A stretch of DNA of 64,000 nt from Ignavibacteriales bacterium (lineage in GTDB: Bacteria; Bacteroidota; Ignavibacteria; Ignavibacteriales; Ignavibacteriaceae), in the NCBI GenBank assembly GCA_020061465.1, contig JAGUYG010000016.1:1-64000 (forward strand), read 5' to 3'. The notes under the pieces are model-generated. The model was not told where the DNA came from. It saw only the letters and a list, made by a program, of their open reading frames with translations, and searched no databases. Positions within the stretch are counted from its first letter, which is position 1, and each line of letters begins with the position of its first letter. A program made the position numbers and the translations under genes. Below are positions 9,332 to 18,883 of the stretch, piece by piece.

Positions 9332-9810
9332 TAATTATTCCATTGTTTTCTTTAACGTTGCGCAAATTTAAACATTTTTAAGCTGGGAATTAATTTTATA
9401 ACTGTCAAAAATAAAAAGAACTAACTCTGCGATAGGCATCCTCATAGGATAATGGGGCTGACAAAAAACTGATTTAAAAGCTTGTTCAGATTAAAATTAT
9501 CTGTAGGAGTGAAATTCCATTTCGCCCTTCATATTTATATTCCTCATTGTTCAAAAGATTCCTTAGAATGGATCGGTTTCATTGTTATAAAAAAATATTA
9601 TAGTATTTTAATTAATAAAAATAAATTCCCTGTTAGGGAATTATTTTAGCTACCACTGTACTGATCATCAATTGAGTGATTGATTTTTTCTTATTAAAAA
9701 TAAAAAATTATATTTATAACAAAGCATTATTTTAATGTAAACGGAAACGAGAGCAGAAAATGTTAAGTTTCCAGGTATCCGTATTAATAGAATGAAGGAG
9801 AGTATTTTAG
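9332..9810. other. 479-bp intergenic region
   Basis: This AT-rich spacer separates the divergent hemH and the LolA-like gene, and presumably holds both promoters. I see no RNA gene or small ORF with a good ribosome-binding site. AAGGAGAG immediately before the ATG at 9811 is the downstream gene's ribosome-binding site. Confidence 0.6.
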
Positions 9811-10695
9811 ATGAAACTAATTAATTCAAGGATGTTTTTTTTCAAAGTCTTTCTCTTCTCATTTACCCTAACTGCGATTCAGTCCAATTCCGCTCATGCA
9901 GCATCACAAGCAAAATTGAGTGAGATAATTTCCGCCTTAATAATAGCTGATAGTATTAAGGAGATTAATGCCAACATTCATCCATTCATCGATTCAAACA
10001 AAACATTTTCAGGAAGAGAGCTTTATGATTCTTCTGTTCAAACAATACCATCTGATTTAACTGCCGAAATGGTTATAGAGAGATATTTGTCTGCGTTGGG
10101 AGGAAGAGAAAATTTCGAGAAGATTAATGATCGAATAACAAAAATAACAGGATCAATGTCGGGTATTAATTTCGAAATGACCATCTACCAAAAAGAACCT
10201 AATAAGCTTAAGCAAATCATTAAAGCGGGAGACGTAAATCAAAAGATTGTTTATGACGGAACTAACGGTTATTCTTCGATGAACGGAAATAAAATGGAAA
10301 TTTCTGCTGCCGAACTTGAAAAATTAAAATATGAATCGATATTTAAACTTCTATTGTATCTTAATGAATACGCAGTGAGGCTGAACTTAATCGGTATTGA
10401 GGAAATTAACGGTATGAATGCTTATGAGATAGAATTACTTCTCCCCGGTGAAATAAAATGGATTCAGTATTATGATACAACAACAGGTTTAAAAATTAAA
10501 GAAAAAAAGTTCATCATTCTGCCGCACGGAACGTTTACTCAGGAAACTTATTTCGATGATTTTCGTGAGATTGATGGAATAAAATATCCATTCTTAATTA
10601 AGCAGACGTTAGGATCGCAATCAATGGAATTTAATGTGAAGTCAATAGAAATTAATAAAGGATTGATAGACAGAGAATTTGAGGGAGATGAATAA
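9811..10695 (+). CDS. Exported LolA-like outer-membrane lipoprotein-sorting domain protein
   Basis: A 294-residue exported protein with an N-terminal signal peptide (hydrophobic ~10-25, ending SAHAA). From residue ~85 it resembles the beta-rich domain often found alone or fused to M16 peptidases in Bacteroidota: a YLSALGGRENFEKI opening, an MTIYQKEPNKLKQII strand, YYDTTTGLKIKEK, and a DGIKYPFLIKQTLG plus VKSIEINKGLIDREFE ending. The fold is related to LolA/LolB, but the function of these stand-alone copies is not established. An AAGGAGAG ribosome-binding site supports the start. The gene ends before a strong inverted repeat at 10752-10823. Confidence 0.75.
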   Translation: MKLINSRMFFFKVFLFSFTLTAIQSNSAHAASQAKLSEIISALIIADSIKEINANIHPFIDSNKTFSGRELYDSSVQTIPSDLTAEMVIERYLSALGGRENFEKINDRITKITGSMSGINFEMTIYQKEPNKLKQIIKAGDVNQKIVYDGTNGYSSMNGNKMEISAAELEKLKYESIFKLLLYLNEYAVRLNLIGIEEINGMNAYEIELLLPGEIKWIQYYDTTTGLKIKEKKFIILPHGTFTQETYFDDFREIDGIKYPFLIKQTLGSQSMEFNVKSIEINKGLIDREFEGDE

Positions 10696-10751
10696 TAAAA
10701 CCGAAACGACTTAATTACGTATGTTTGTCAAAAATAATTTTAAAACAGAGA

Positions 10752-10829
10752 AGCCACTAATTAACACGAATTACGATAATTGGTTTAAAAATAATTCGTG
10801 GATATTAGTGTTAATTCGTGGCTGTTTTT
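10752..10829 (+). terminator. Long imperfect hairpin followed by T-run (AGCCACGAATT repeat family)
   Basis: AGCCACTAATTAACACGAAT (10752-10771) pairs with the segment ending at 10823 with two mismatches, and is followed by GTTTTTT. It can terminate the upstream LolA-like gene. The arm belongs to a repeat family with another single copy at 21040-21059. Confidence 0.7.
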
Positions 10830-10900
10830 TCACGGTTTAATAGAGCTATTAACTTAGATATATACTTTTAATTATGTCAACCTAAAGTTGTTAGAGTAAT

Positions 10901-11515
10901 ATGAATTCAAAAAAATATTCCGTTATAGTATTCGATCTCGGTAATGTATTAATACCTTTCGATTACAACTTAATGTTAGACAAGCTTAATCAAAAGCAAT
11001 CCGGGTTGGGGAAAAAATTTCATAACTATTATAAAGACAATTATGAAATTCACCGCGACTTTGAAAGAGGTAAAATAGCAGAAAAAGATTTTCTTTCCCG
11101 GATGCTCGGCGTATTAAATAGCTATGTAAGCGAAGAAGAGTTTTGCAATTATTACTCAAAAATATTTTCTGTTAATGAAGATGTGGCTTCTCTACTGCCG
11201 GTGTTAAAAGAAAAATATATTCTTGTGTTATTATCGAATACGAATTCAATTCACCGGAAGTATGGATGGGATGATTACTCATTTCTTAAATATTTCGATA
11301 AGCTCATCTTATCGTATGAAGTGGGTGCAGTAAAGCCTGAGAATAAAATCTATTTAGCCGTAGAAGAGTTTACCCAAAAACCATCAGGCGAACATCTCTT
11401 CATAGATGATATTAAAGAGTATGTTCAAGGTGCAAAAAATATTGGCTGGGATGCAGTACACTTCACAGGTTATCAAAAACTATTGGAAGAACTTAAAGGA
11501 AGAAAAATATTATAG
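10901..11515 (+). CDS. HAD-superfamily phosphatase (YihX-like)
   Basis: A 204-residue cytoplasmic hydrolase of HAD subfamily IA. Motif I is VFDLGNVLIPFD, with D12 as the likely nucleophile and glycine in place of the usual second Asp; this form occurs in YihX-type alpha-D-glucose-1-phosphatases. Motif II is LLSNTNSIH, motif III the lysine in AVKPENKIY, and motif IV the acidic pair in LFIDDIKEYV. The cap is the short helical type (residues ~20-95). Substrate is unknown; a sugar phosphate is plausible from the family. It appears monocistronic. Confidence 0.88.
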   Translation: MNSKKYSVIVFDLGNVLIPFDYNLMLDKLNQKQSGLGKKFHNYYKDNYEIHRDFERGKIAEKDFLSRMLGVLNSYVSEEEFCNYYSKIFSVNEDVASLLPVLKEKYILVLLSNTNSIHRKYGWDDYSFLKYFDKLILSYEVGAVKPENKIYLAVEEFTQKPSGEHLFIDDIKEYVQGAKNIGWDAVHFTGYQKLLEELKGRKIL

Positions 11516-11838
11516 ATACATTATGCCGCATTGAATTCAATTATATATTGAATGCATTAGGCTGCTTAAAAAGTTGATATTATCGAACTCAAATATCATT
11601 TTCGCTTCATGCAGTTATGCAGCCTTAATTCCATTATCTTTTTTTGATTTTTTTTTGATGGATTAATAAATACAAAGTAATTATACATCTAAGAACAGCC
11701 GCACAAGATACAATTTTAGCTAAGATGCAAAAAAATCAGTGACTCAACCAACAGCTTACCTCTGCATACCCCAATTTTACATTAGATTGAAAGCCTGTAA
11801 TTCGTATATTCGACATCATTAAAAAAATTAGGTGCAAT
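11516..11838. other. 323-bp intergenic region
   Basis: AT-rich spacer with long T-runs near 11640-11655 and loosely paired GGCTGC/GCAGCC segments at ~11560 and ~11619. I see no convincing gene. The promoter of the M49 peptidase gene should lie near its right end. Confidence 0.5.
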
Positions 11839-13896
11839 ATGAAGTTACTTAAATATTTTACTGTTCTTCTCTTTTCAATTTCACTTTTCAACTGCCAATC
11901 ACAAAAAGAAGAAACATCTACTATGGATCAAAATGGGGAATTCAAGTACCAAACCGAACAATTTGCCGATCTTGCCATTTTACGATACAAGGTGCCCGAC
12001 TTTGAAGAGCTTACTCTCAAAGAAAAAGAATTATTGTATTATTTATCGCAAGCCGCATTATCCGGAAGAGATATTTTCTACGATCAAAATTATAAGCACA
12101 ATTTAAAAATACGCCGTACGCTTGAGGCAATAGTAAACAGCTATTCAGGTGATAGAAGCGATGAAGATTTTCAAAAGTTTATGGTTTATACAAAGAGAGT
12201 GTGGTTCTCTAATGGGATTCATCATCATTATTCTACGGATAAAATTTTACCGGAGTTTTCAAGCGAGTATTTCACGCACTTGATTAGTAATTCAGACAAA
12301 AATCTTCTTCCGCTCGATAAAGAGGAAACAGTGGAAACACTAATTACAAAGTTGACACCTATTATTTTCGATCCGGATGCCGATGCTAAGCGGATTAATC
12401 TTAATCCCGATGATGATTTGATAGTAACCTCTGCCAATAATTATTACGAAGGCGTAACGCAGAAAGAAGCCGAAGAATTTTATAACAGGATGATTATTAA
12501 AAGTGACCCCACACCAATCTGGTACGGATTGAATTCAAAATTAGTAAAGGAAAACGGCGTAATTAAGGAAAAAGTATGGAAGGTTGGTGGGATGTATTCT
12601 GCCGCTATCGAAAAAATTGTTTACTGGCTTGAGAAAGCAGTAACAGTCGCAGAAAATGATTTGCAGAAAAAAACCCTCGAAAAATTAATTGAGTATTATA
12701 AGACAGGCGATTTGAGAAAGTTTGACGAATATAATATTCTTTGGGTGCAGGATACTCTTTCAGGAATTGATGCGGTTAACGGATTTATCGAAGTTTACGG
12801 AGACCCATTAGGACGCAAAGGGGCGTACGAATCTGTTGTATCGATGAAAGACCTTGATGCAACAAAAAGAATTGATGCAATCGGAAAGCAGGCACAGTGG
12901 TTTGAAGATAACTCTCCCATTCATCCCGAATATAAAAAGAAAAACGTCGTCGGTATTTCCGCTAAAGTCATCACGGTTTTAACGGAAGCCGGCGATGCTT
13001 CACCCTCTACTCCGATAGGAATAAATCTTCCAAACACCAATTGGATTAGACAGCAGCACGGTTCAAAATCTGTTTCGCTCGGAAATATTATTGAGTCATA
13101 CGACAAAGCAGCTTCCGAAGGCGTAATCCAGGAGTTTGCTTTTGATGAAGAAGAAATTCGTTTGGCAAAAGAGTATGGACCTTTAGCCGGCAAATTGAAT
13201 ACAGATTTGCACGAGGTAATCGGACACGCTTCAGGACAAATTAAACCGGGAGTTGCAGCGCCCAAACAAACCCTGAAGAACTATGCATCTGCGAGCGAAG
13301 AAACAAGAGCAGACCTGGTTGCTCTTTATTATATCATGGATCAAAAGATGATTGACATAGGCGTTATGCCAACACTTGATGCTGCAAAAGCTGAATATAA
13401 TGCCTATCTACGCAACGGCTTGATGCTTCAACTTAGAAGAATTCAACCCGGCAATAACATCGAACAAGCACACATGCGAAACAGACAGGCAATTTCCAAA
13501 TGGGTCTATGAAAAAGGAAAAGCCGATAAAATTATTGAAAAGAAAGTTAATGATGGTAAAACGTTCTTTGTAATTAATGATCACCCAAAATTAAGATCGT
13601 TATTCGGTGTACTGCTGCGGGAAATTCAGCGTATTACCTCAGAAGGAGATTATGAGGCGGCTAAAAACTTTATCGAAACTTACGGTGTGAAGGCAGATCA
13701 AGATTTACTAAAGGAGGTTCATAAGCGGCATGAAAAATTGAACATCGCTCCTTATAAAGGATTTATTAATCCAAAATTAATTCCGGTTTATGAGAACAAT
13801 ATGATTGTCGATGTGAAAATTGAATACCCCGATGACTTTACAACTCAAATGCTCGAATATGCAAAAGAATATTCCTTCCTTCCGAATTATAATTAG
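11839..13896 (+). CDS. Dipeptidyl peptidase III family (M49) lipoprotein
   Basis: A zinc metallopeptidase that removes dipeptides from peptide N-termini. The 685-residue protein opens with a lipoprotein signal (LLFSISLFNC, lipobox cysteine ~C19), so it is probably anchored to a membrane facing the periplasm. The zinc site is H458-E-V-I-G-H463, the M49 HExxGH form, followed by E487 in the SEETRAD motif, which supplies the third ligand. The length matches bacterial DPP III. It stands alone and ends 9 nt before a strong hairpin terminator. Peptide scavenging is the likely role. Confidence 0.93.
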   Translation: MKLLKYFTVLLFSISLFNCQSQKEETSTMDQNGEFKYQTEQFADLAILRYKVPDFEELTLKEKELLYYLSQAALSGRDIFYDQNYKHNLKIRRTLEAIVNSYSGDRSDEDFQKFMVYTKRVWFSNGIHHHYSTDKILPEFSSEYFTHLISNSDKNLLPLDKEETVETLITKLTPIIFDPDADAKRINLNPDDDLIVTSANNYYEGVTQKEAEEFYNRMIIKSDPTPIWYGLNSKLVKENGVIKEKVWKVGGMYSAAIEKIVYWLEKAVTVAENDLQKKTLEKLIEYYKTGDLRKFDEYNILWVQDTLSGIDAVNGFIEVYGDPLGRKGAYESVVSMKDLDATKRIDAIGKQAQWFEDNSPIHPEYKKKNVVGISAKVITVLTEAGDASPSTPIGINLPNTNWIRQQHGSKSVSLGNIIESYDKAASEGVIQEFAFDEEEIRLAKEYGPLAGKLNTDLHEVIGHASGQIKPGVAAPKQTLKNYASASEETRADLVALYYIMDQKMIDIGVMPTLDAAKAEYNAYLRNGLMLQLRRIQPGNNIEQAHMRNRQAISKWVYEKGKADKIIEKKVNDGKTFFVINDHPKLRSLFGVLLREIQRITSEGDYEAAKNFIETYGVKADQDLLKEVHKRHEKLNIAPYKGFINPKLIPVYENNMIVDVKIEYPDDFTTQMLEYAKEYSFLPNYN

Positions 13897-13904
13897 CGGA
13901 AATA

Positions 13905-13938
13905 AAAAACCCGGTTTCTAATTTGAAGCCGGGTTTTT
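13905..13938. terminator. Bidirectional rho-independent terminator
   Basis: A 14-bp stem with one G-U pair, AAAAACCCGGTTTC against GAAGCCGGGTTTTT around a 6-nt loop, has A- and T-runs on both sides. It sits between the converging M49 peptidase and VOC genes and can serve both. Confidence 0.92.
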
Positions 13939-13965
13939 CAATAAATATATTTTATTCAGATCGAA

Positions 13966-14316
13966 TTAATTACCCTGATACAATCCGATTGTATTTCCTT
14001 CGGGATCATGTATTAAAGCATAATAACCCATTGCCGGTATTGTTGTTTTACCGCGGTAAACTCTTCCGCCTAATTCGTCGGCTTTTTTTAATTTCTCCTC
14101 AATATTATCAACGCGGACATGGAAGATGGTTGTGTCACCGGAGTTGATTTTTTCAGCCTTCCTTAAGCCGATAGTAAAGCCTTTGTGAGTATTGTATAGA
14201 AGATAATCTTTTCCAAATGGCTTAAACTCCCAATCAAAAAGTTGTTTATAAAATTCTGAGGTGCTATCTAAATGTGTCGTAGGAATTTCAACATGAGCTA
14301 TTAAATTTGTAGACAT
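13966..14316 (-). CDS. VOC (glyoxalase/bleomycin-resistance) family protein
   Basis: A single-module, 116-residue VOC protein. It shows the two beta-alpha-beta-beta-beta halves: residues ~5-50 (AHVEIPTTHLDSTSEFYKQL) and ~62-114 (FHVRVDNIEEKLKKADELGG ... ALIHDPEGNTIGLYQ). Candidate metal ligands H8, H66 and E108 fit the usual pattern, but the substrate is unknown. Many such proteins act as dimers. An AAGG precedes the ATG by a normal distance. Confidence 0.88.
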   Translation of the reverse strand: MSTNLIAHVEIPTTHLDSTSEFYKQLFDWEFKPFGKDYLLYNTHKGFTIGLRKAEKINSGDTTIFHVRVDNIEEKLKKADELGGRVYRGKTTIPAMGYYALIHDPEGNTIGLYQGN

Positions 14317-14433
14317 AATTAAACCTTACTGTTTTTATGATTTAATATCGTCCGCCAAATTGGAACCGGCGGGATTTATTAGAAGAATTCGATGTAAATT
14401 TCCTAATAAAATTTATTTAAGTAAAGAGGAATT

Positions 14434-14646
14434 TTAATTATTCGTTTCTTCTGCCTTTTTTTTCTTCCCGGGCAGCACAAATACAAAACCAATTAACGCC
14501 CCGTACGTGGTGCTAATGTAAGGATTACTTTGGATAGGACAGGTTCCACTGTAGCAGCCTATGTAGTAATAATATGCATATCCAATCAATGCACCTGCTA
14601 AAACCGGAAGAGTTTTCTTTAAGTATTTTAGGAATGTTTTTTTCAT
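14434..14646 (-). CDS. DUF6132-like small membrane protein
   Basis: A 70-residue protein with two transmembrane helices (~13-30 and ~46-60) joined by a short loop bearing YYIGCYSGTCPIQSNPYIS, a two-cysteine CxxxxC motif typical of the DUF6132 family, and a lysine-rich C-terminus. Family members are widespread in Bacteroidota, and their function is unknown. It lies alone between the VOC and hydrolase genes. Confidence 0.8.
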   Translation of the reverse strand: MKKTFLKYLKKTLPVLAGALIGYAYYYYIGCYSGTCPIQSNPYISTTYGALIGFVFVLPGKKKKAEETNN

Positions 14647-14804
14647 ACAAGAATATTCATTTTAAATTTGAACGTAAGATGAGAAAATAAGAGGAAAGAT
14701 TCAGGGCAATTCAGGGATACTAAAATGCATGTTTGCTATCGCTGCTAAGTTGTTAAGAGTTTGAAATCGATCAACTAAATTATCAAATCTGACATCCTTC
14801 TATT

Positions 14805-15599
14805 TCAACTAATGTGCCTTCCGAGAAACTTTTTCAATGCCATATTAACCTTCTCCGGATTTTCAACCGGAGTCAAATGACCCGCTTGCGGAATCAAGAC
14901 AAATTCTGAATTTGGAATTTGTGCACCCAAGCTTTTCATTACATCGGGTGGAGTTAAAGTATCATCTTCGCCGCAGATTAAAAGCACGGGAATTTTAATC
15001 TTAGCTAAGTATGAGGTTGTATCGGTTCTTGCCGCCATAGCAAGTAAGCAGCCCTTTAATCCGGTGGGATTATTCGTTAATGACCTGTTCAAAATCTCAA
15101 TAAAAACTTCAGGTTTATTTTTGATAGTCTTAGGTGAAAAGCAGCCGGTTACAAAATCCCTCACAAATTTTTCTGCTCCATCGGAATTAATTGATTTAAT
15201 TCCCGCGGCTCTTTTTAACTTTGCTTCATCATTATCGGCAGCGGATTTAGTATCGCACAGAATGAGTGCGCTAAACTTATTCTCAAATCTTTCAACTGCT
15301 CTCAAAGCAATATATCCGCCCATCGATAGTCCGCAAATAATAGGTTTCACTAAATCAAGCTCATCGATCAAATCTTCAAGGTCATCGGCAAACATATCGA
15401 TAGTAAATTGTCCGTCGCCGGGTGCCGAATTTCCCAATCCTCTGATGTCATAGGTAACGCAAAAGAATTTCTTCTGCAAATAAATGACCTGATGCCTCCA
15501 CATCTCATGATCGAAAGGAAAGCCATGGATGAAAATGATCGGGCTGTTGTTTTTATTTCCCGAAGTAAAATATGCAATCTGATTTTTTAGTAAATTCAT
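14805..15599 (-). CDS. Alpha/beta hydrolase
   Basis: A 264-residue serine hydrolase. The oxyanion-region motif HGFPFD (25-30), the nucleophile elbow GLSMGG with S92, an acid at D212/D213 (CGEDDTLTPP) and H241 (QAGHLTPVENPE) form a complete triad. It resembles 3-oxoadipate enol-lactonase-like and carboxylesterase members, but specificity cannot be assigned. No signal peptide is seen, so it is cytoplasmic. Its start lies 47 bp from the divergent DUF3078 gene, so the two promoters overlap. Confidence 0.9.
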   Translation of the reverse strand: MNLLKNQIAYFTSGNKNNSPIIFIHGFPFDHEMWRHQVIYLQKKFFCVTYDIRGLGNSAPGDGQFTIDMFADDLEDLIDELDLVKPIICGLSMGGYIALRAVERFENKFSALILCDTKSAADNDEAKLKRAAGIKSINSDGAEKFVRDFVTGCFSPKTIKNKPEVFIEILNRSLTNNPTGLKGCLLAMAARTDTTSYLAKIKIPVLLICGEDDTLTPPDVMKSLGAQIPNSEFVLIPQAGHLTPVENPEKVNMALKKFLGRHIS

Positions 15600-15646
15600 G
15601 CCCTATAATTCCCACATTATATATATCTAAAATTAAGGATAATAAT

Positions 15647-16492
15647 ATGAAATATAAATTTGCGGTATTTGCATTCATCATTCTATTTTGTAATACGTAT
15701 TTTGCGCAAAGCGATACTTCTAAAGCAAATAAATGGATATCCACTGCAGTAATCGGTTTAAATATCAGCCAATTAGCCTTAAGCAATTGGACTCAAGGCG
15801 GGGATAATTCACTTACATGGACACTTGTGGGGCGCGGCGGCTTAAATTATGCTGGAGAATATTGGTCAAGCAGAAACAATCTTAAAATTGCTTTCGGCAG
15901 AACAAAATTAGGCAGCGAAGATTTTAGGACCAACGATAATGAGTTATACCTCGAAAATGTTATTTCACGTAAAATAGGATGGGCTATTGATCCTTATTTC
16001 AGCAATACTGTGAGGACTGCTTTGACAACAGGATATAAATATACAAAGGATGACCGCACAGCAATTGCAGACTTCTTTGACCCGGGCTACGTTACTCAAA
16101 GCCTTGGTTTTACTTATGACAGAATCCCCGGATTTAAAACAAGACTTGGCTTTGCAGTTCAAGAAGTTTTTACTAACAAATTTAGACAGTACAGCGATGA
16201 TACCTCAACCGCTAAATTAGAAACATTTAAGCTCGAAACAGGACTGGAATCGGTTACCTCGGCAGAGTATGAAGTCTTCGAAAATATTTTGGCTAAGAGC
16301 AGCCTCCGCTTATTCTCTAGATATGAAAGCCTTGATGTTTGGGATGTAAGATGGGACAACTCAATCGTAGCAAAAGTAAATAACTTTTTAAATGTAAATT
16401 TCACCTTCCTTTTGGTGTATGAAAAAGCACAATCATTAACAGCTCAAATGAAGCAAGCACTGCAGCTTGGGTTTGTTTATACAATATTTTAA
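15647..16492 (+). CDS. DUF3078 outer-membrane beta-barrel protein
   Basis: A 281-residue exported protein. I choose the ATG at 15647 because AAGGATAATA precedes it and a clean signal peptide (MKYKFAVFAFIILF...YFAQ) follows; upstream in-frame codons lie inside the divergent gene's leader. The mature part has alternating beta strands with NISQLALSNWTQGGDNSL near the N-terminus, a DUF3078 signature, and ends in aromatic F-V-Y-T-I-F, typical of outer-membrane barrels. The role is unknown. Its stop lies 17 nt before glgA, so the two may be co-transcribed. Confidence 0.85.
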   Translation: MKYKFAVFAFIILFCNTYFAQSDTSKANKWISTAVIGLNISQLALSNWTQGGDNSLTWTLVGRGGLNYAGEYWSSRNNLKIAFGRTKLGSEDFRTNDNELYLENVISRKIGWAIDPYFSNTVRTALTTGYKYTKDDRTAIADFFDPGYVTQSLGFTYDRIPGFKTRLGFAVQEVFTNKFRQYSDDTSTAKLETFKLETGLESVTSAEYEVFENILAKSSLRLFSRYESLDVWDVRWDNSIVAKVNNFLNVNFTFLLVYEKAQSLTAQMKQALQLGFVYTIF

Positions 16493-16509
16493 TTCAAAAC
16501 AGGATCAAC

Positions 16510-17982
16510 TTGAAAATTGTATTTGTTTCTTCCGAAGTATTTCCGTTTTCAAAAACCGGCGGTTTAGCCGACGTAACAGGTGCACTGCCTAAAGCGCTTT
16601 CAAGCTTAGGATGCGAAGTGAAAATCTTTACTCCGAAATATTCCTCGATCGATGAGGATAAATTCGGATTAAAATATAATTGGAAGATTGGCGAAATGCC
16701 GATTAGAGTAAATTCGATTATTCGTTCGGCGCATCTTCATCAGGCATTATTGCCGGACTCAAATGTAGAAGTAAATTTTATTGACTGCCCGCATTATTTT
16801 TTTAGAGGGCAAATTTACACCGAGCATCCCGACGAAGACGAAAGGTTCATTCTGTTTTCCAAAGCTGTTTTGGAAACACTCCAACGTTTCAATTGGGCGC
16901 CGGATGTTATTCATTGCAATGATTGGCAAACCGGTTTGCTGCCCCTTTTCTTAAGAGATAATTATAATTGGGATAAGCTTTTTGAAAACACAGCTACGCT
17001 TTATACAATTCATAACATGGGATATCAGGGGAAATTTTCAACTTCTACTCTACTAAGTGCAGAGATTAGGAGTGGTTTTTACTTTCCCGGAGGTCCTGTT
17101 GAGTTTGAAGATAGCGTTTCATTCATGAAAACAGGAATATTATTTTCCGATATTATAAATACAGTAAGCAAAACCTATGCACAGGAAATTCTAACACCCG
17201 AATATGGCGCCGGTTTAGACGGAGTGCTTAGGGAACGGAAAGATGATCTTTACGGAATCTTAAACGGTGCAGATTACTCAACTTGGGATCCGGCACACGA
17301 TAAACATTTACCTTACCATTACTCAAGCAATGATCTGTCCGGCAAATTAAAAAACAAAAAATTTTTGTTGGAGCATCTCAAATTACCTTTTGCGGAAGAT
17401 ATCCCTTTGATAGGAATTATTTCAAGGATGGTTCACCAAAAAGGATTTGATATCGTTACCGGCGCTTCAACCGATTTGATGAATCTTGATGCGCAATGGG
17501 TTATTTTAGGTAATGGCTTAAGTGAGTTTGAAAATTTAATTAGGTCGTTAAGCAAAAAGTATCCCGGTAAGGTTTCGGCTTACATAGGTTATAACAATGA
17601 ACTTGCACATTTAATTGAAGCCGGAGCAGATATATTCCTGATGCCTTCAAAATATGAACCATGCGGTTTGAACCAAATTTACAGCCTGCGTTACGGTACA
17701 GTTCCGGTTGTAAGAAAAACAGGCGGGCTTGCAGATACGGTGCACGATTGGCATCATTTAAAATCGTTGGGCGATGAAAGCGGAACCGGATTCACATTCG
17801 ATGATTATTCTTCTTACACATTATACACAACCGTAAAACGCTCTGTAGAAACTTTCCCTGATAAATCCACCTGGCATAAAATTCAAATGAACGGAATGAA
17901 GAAAGAATATTCCTGGGAAACTTCAGCAAAGGAATATCTGAAGCTGTATCAAAAAGCTGTTGAAAAACGCAGAAATATTTAG
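16510..17982 (+). CDS. glgA: Glycogen (starch) synthase, GT5
   Basis: It transfers glucose from ADP-glucose to the growing alpha-1,4-glucan. The length of 490 residues is typical. The ADP-glucose-binding K15 lies in KTGGLADVTGALPKAL. The GT-B C-terminal domain shows ISRMVHQKGFD and, at ~378-390, PSKYEPCGLNQIYS with the catalytic-region glutamate, then GTVPVVRKTGGLADTV. The start is a TTG, directly after AGGATCAAC, and no nearby ATG gives the family N-terminus. No other glg genes are in the window. Confidence 0.96.
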   Translation: MKIVFVSSEVFPFSKTGGLADVTGALPKALSSLGCEVKIFTPKYSSIDEDKFGLKYNWKIGEMPIRVNSIIRSAHLHQALLPDSNVEVNFIDCPHYFFRGQIYTEHPDEDERFILFSKAVLETLQRFNWAPDVIHCNDWQTGLLPLFLRDNYNWDKLFENTATLYTIHNMGYQGKFSTSTLLSAEIRSGFYFPGGPVEFEDSVSFMKTGILFSDIINTVSKTYAQEILTPEYGAGLDGVLRERKDDLYGILNGADYSTWDPAHDKHLPYHYSSNDLSGKLKNKKFLLEHLKLPFAEDIPLIGIISRMVHQKGFDIVTGASTDLMNLDAQWVILGNGLSEFENLIRSLSKKYPGKVSAYIGYNNELAHLIEAGADIFLMPSKYEPCGLNQIYSLRYGTVPVVRKTGGLADTVHDWHHLKSLGDESGTGFTFDDYSSYTLYTTVKRSVETFPDKSTWHKIQMNGMKKEYSWETSAKEYLKLYQKAVEKRRNI

Positions 17983-18122
17983 CATGTGGAATTCAAAAAG
18001 AATTAAATGAAATTTAATCGCATGATGATTAAGAGTTATGTACTAAAATAAAACCAATTGCTAAAGTCTTAATAATGGTATAAATTATGAGCGTAATTAT
18101 GACAAATAAAGGACTCAAAAAA

Positions 18123-18413
18123 ATGAAAAATATATCAGTTACAAACGATATAATTCCGGTCGGTCAATTCAAATCAAGTTTAGCCAAATATCTTAAAGAG
18201 ATTCAAGAAAAGAAAAATTCTTTAATAATTACACAAAATGGAAAGCCTGCCGGGGTACTAATATCACCTTCAGAATTTGATGAATTGCGGCAGACTAAAT
18301 TGTTTATCGATTCAATCTCACGTGGTTTAGCGGATTCGGAAAAAGGTGAAACGTATACAACATCTCAATTGAAAAAAGAATTAAAGGCAGCCCGGTCAAA
18401 AAGAAAGATATGA
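18123..18413 (+). CDS. Phd/YefM family antitoxin
   Basis: A 96-residue antitoxin. The start chosen is the ATG at 18123, which has AAAGGA nine nt upstream; earlier in-frame ATGs at 18087 and 18099 lack one. Residues ~5-60 form the Phd/YefM DNA-binding fold (VGQFKSSLAKYLKEIQEKKNSLIITQNGKPAGVLIS), normally used for autorepression. The tail ~65-96 is charged and is likely the toxin-binding segment. Its stop overlaps the toxin start by 4 nt (ATGA), which implies translational coupling. Confidence 0.93.
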   Translation: MKNISVTNDIIPVGQFKSSLAKYLKEIQEKKNSLIITQNGKPAGVLISPSEFDELRQTKLFIDSISRGLADSEKGETYTTSQLKKELKAARSKRKI

Positions 18414-18718
18414 GATTATCTTGGACGAAAGAAGCTTTAAATCGCCTTCAAGGAATTGAAGAATATATCGCCCGGGATAATTCACAAATTGCAATTCAAT
18501 TTGTTGATAAAATAATCTCAGTTGCAGAGACAATCACTGCCAATCCGGAAAAGGGGAGAATGGTTCCGGAACTTTCCATTGAGCAAATTAGAGAGTTATT
18601 ATTTAAAAATTATAGAATAGTTTATTATCGAAAGAAAACAATAATTGAAATCTTAACAGTTTTCGAAGGACATCAACTATTAAAGAAAGAAGAATTGCTT
18701 CGAGTTATTCAAAAGTAA
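18410..18718 (+). CDS. RelE/ParE family toxin
   Basis: A 102-residue partner of the preceding antitoxin. The ParE-like layout is clear: LSWTKEALNRLQGIEEYIARDN helices, ANPEKGRMVPEL, then the strand pair IRELLFKNYRIVYYRKK and IIEILTVFEGHQL. Specific RelE catalytic residues are not evident, and ParE-type (gyrase-directed) versus RelE-type (mRNA-cleaving) activity cannot be settled here. An attC-like inverted repeat begins 16 nt after its stop. Confidence 0.92.
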   Translation: MRLSWTKEALNRLQGIEEYIARDNSQIAIQFVDKIISVAETITANPEKGRMVPELSIEQIRELLFKNYRIVYYRKKTIIEILTVFEGHQLLKKEELLRVIQK

Positions 18719-18734
18719 AAACACATAAAAAGCG

Positions 18735-18883
18735 GTTCAACCCGACAGCCCGTCCTGGCTAGGCTTTAGAATTAAATTAGAATAATACTTCTTAATTGTG
18801 TACTTGTATAAATTTATTAAATAAAATCAGAAGCAAAGCCGGCGGGCAAGTTGGGTGGCAGCTTAGGCACAACCCCGTTAGAT
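18735..18883. other. GC-rich imperfect inverted repeat, attC-like (tentative)
   Basis: Just after the toxin gene lies GTTCAAC (18735, RYYYAAC form). GCCCG (18748) pairs with CGGGC (18843) and GGCTTT (18762) with AAAGCC (18835). GTTRRRY-form boxes occur at 18850 (GTTGGGT) and 18877 (GTTAGAT). The dCMP deaminase gene starts 13 nt later. This outline matches an integron attC site, but spacer lengths are uneven and no integrase is in the window. Confidence 0.3.

Noticed and set aside
16510-16512. TTG start of the glycogen synthase gene as a sign of misannotation
   Set aside because: The ribosome-binding site AGGATCAAC and the conserved MKIVFVSSEVFPF N-terminus fit this codon exactly.
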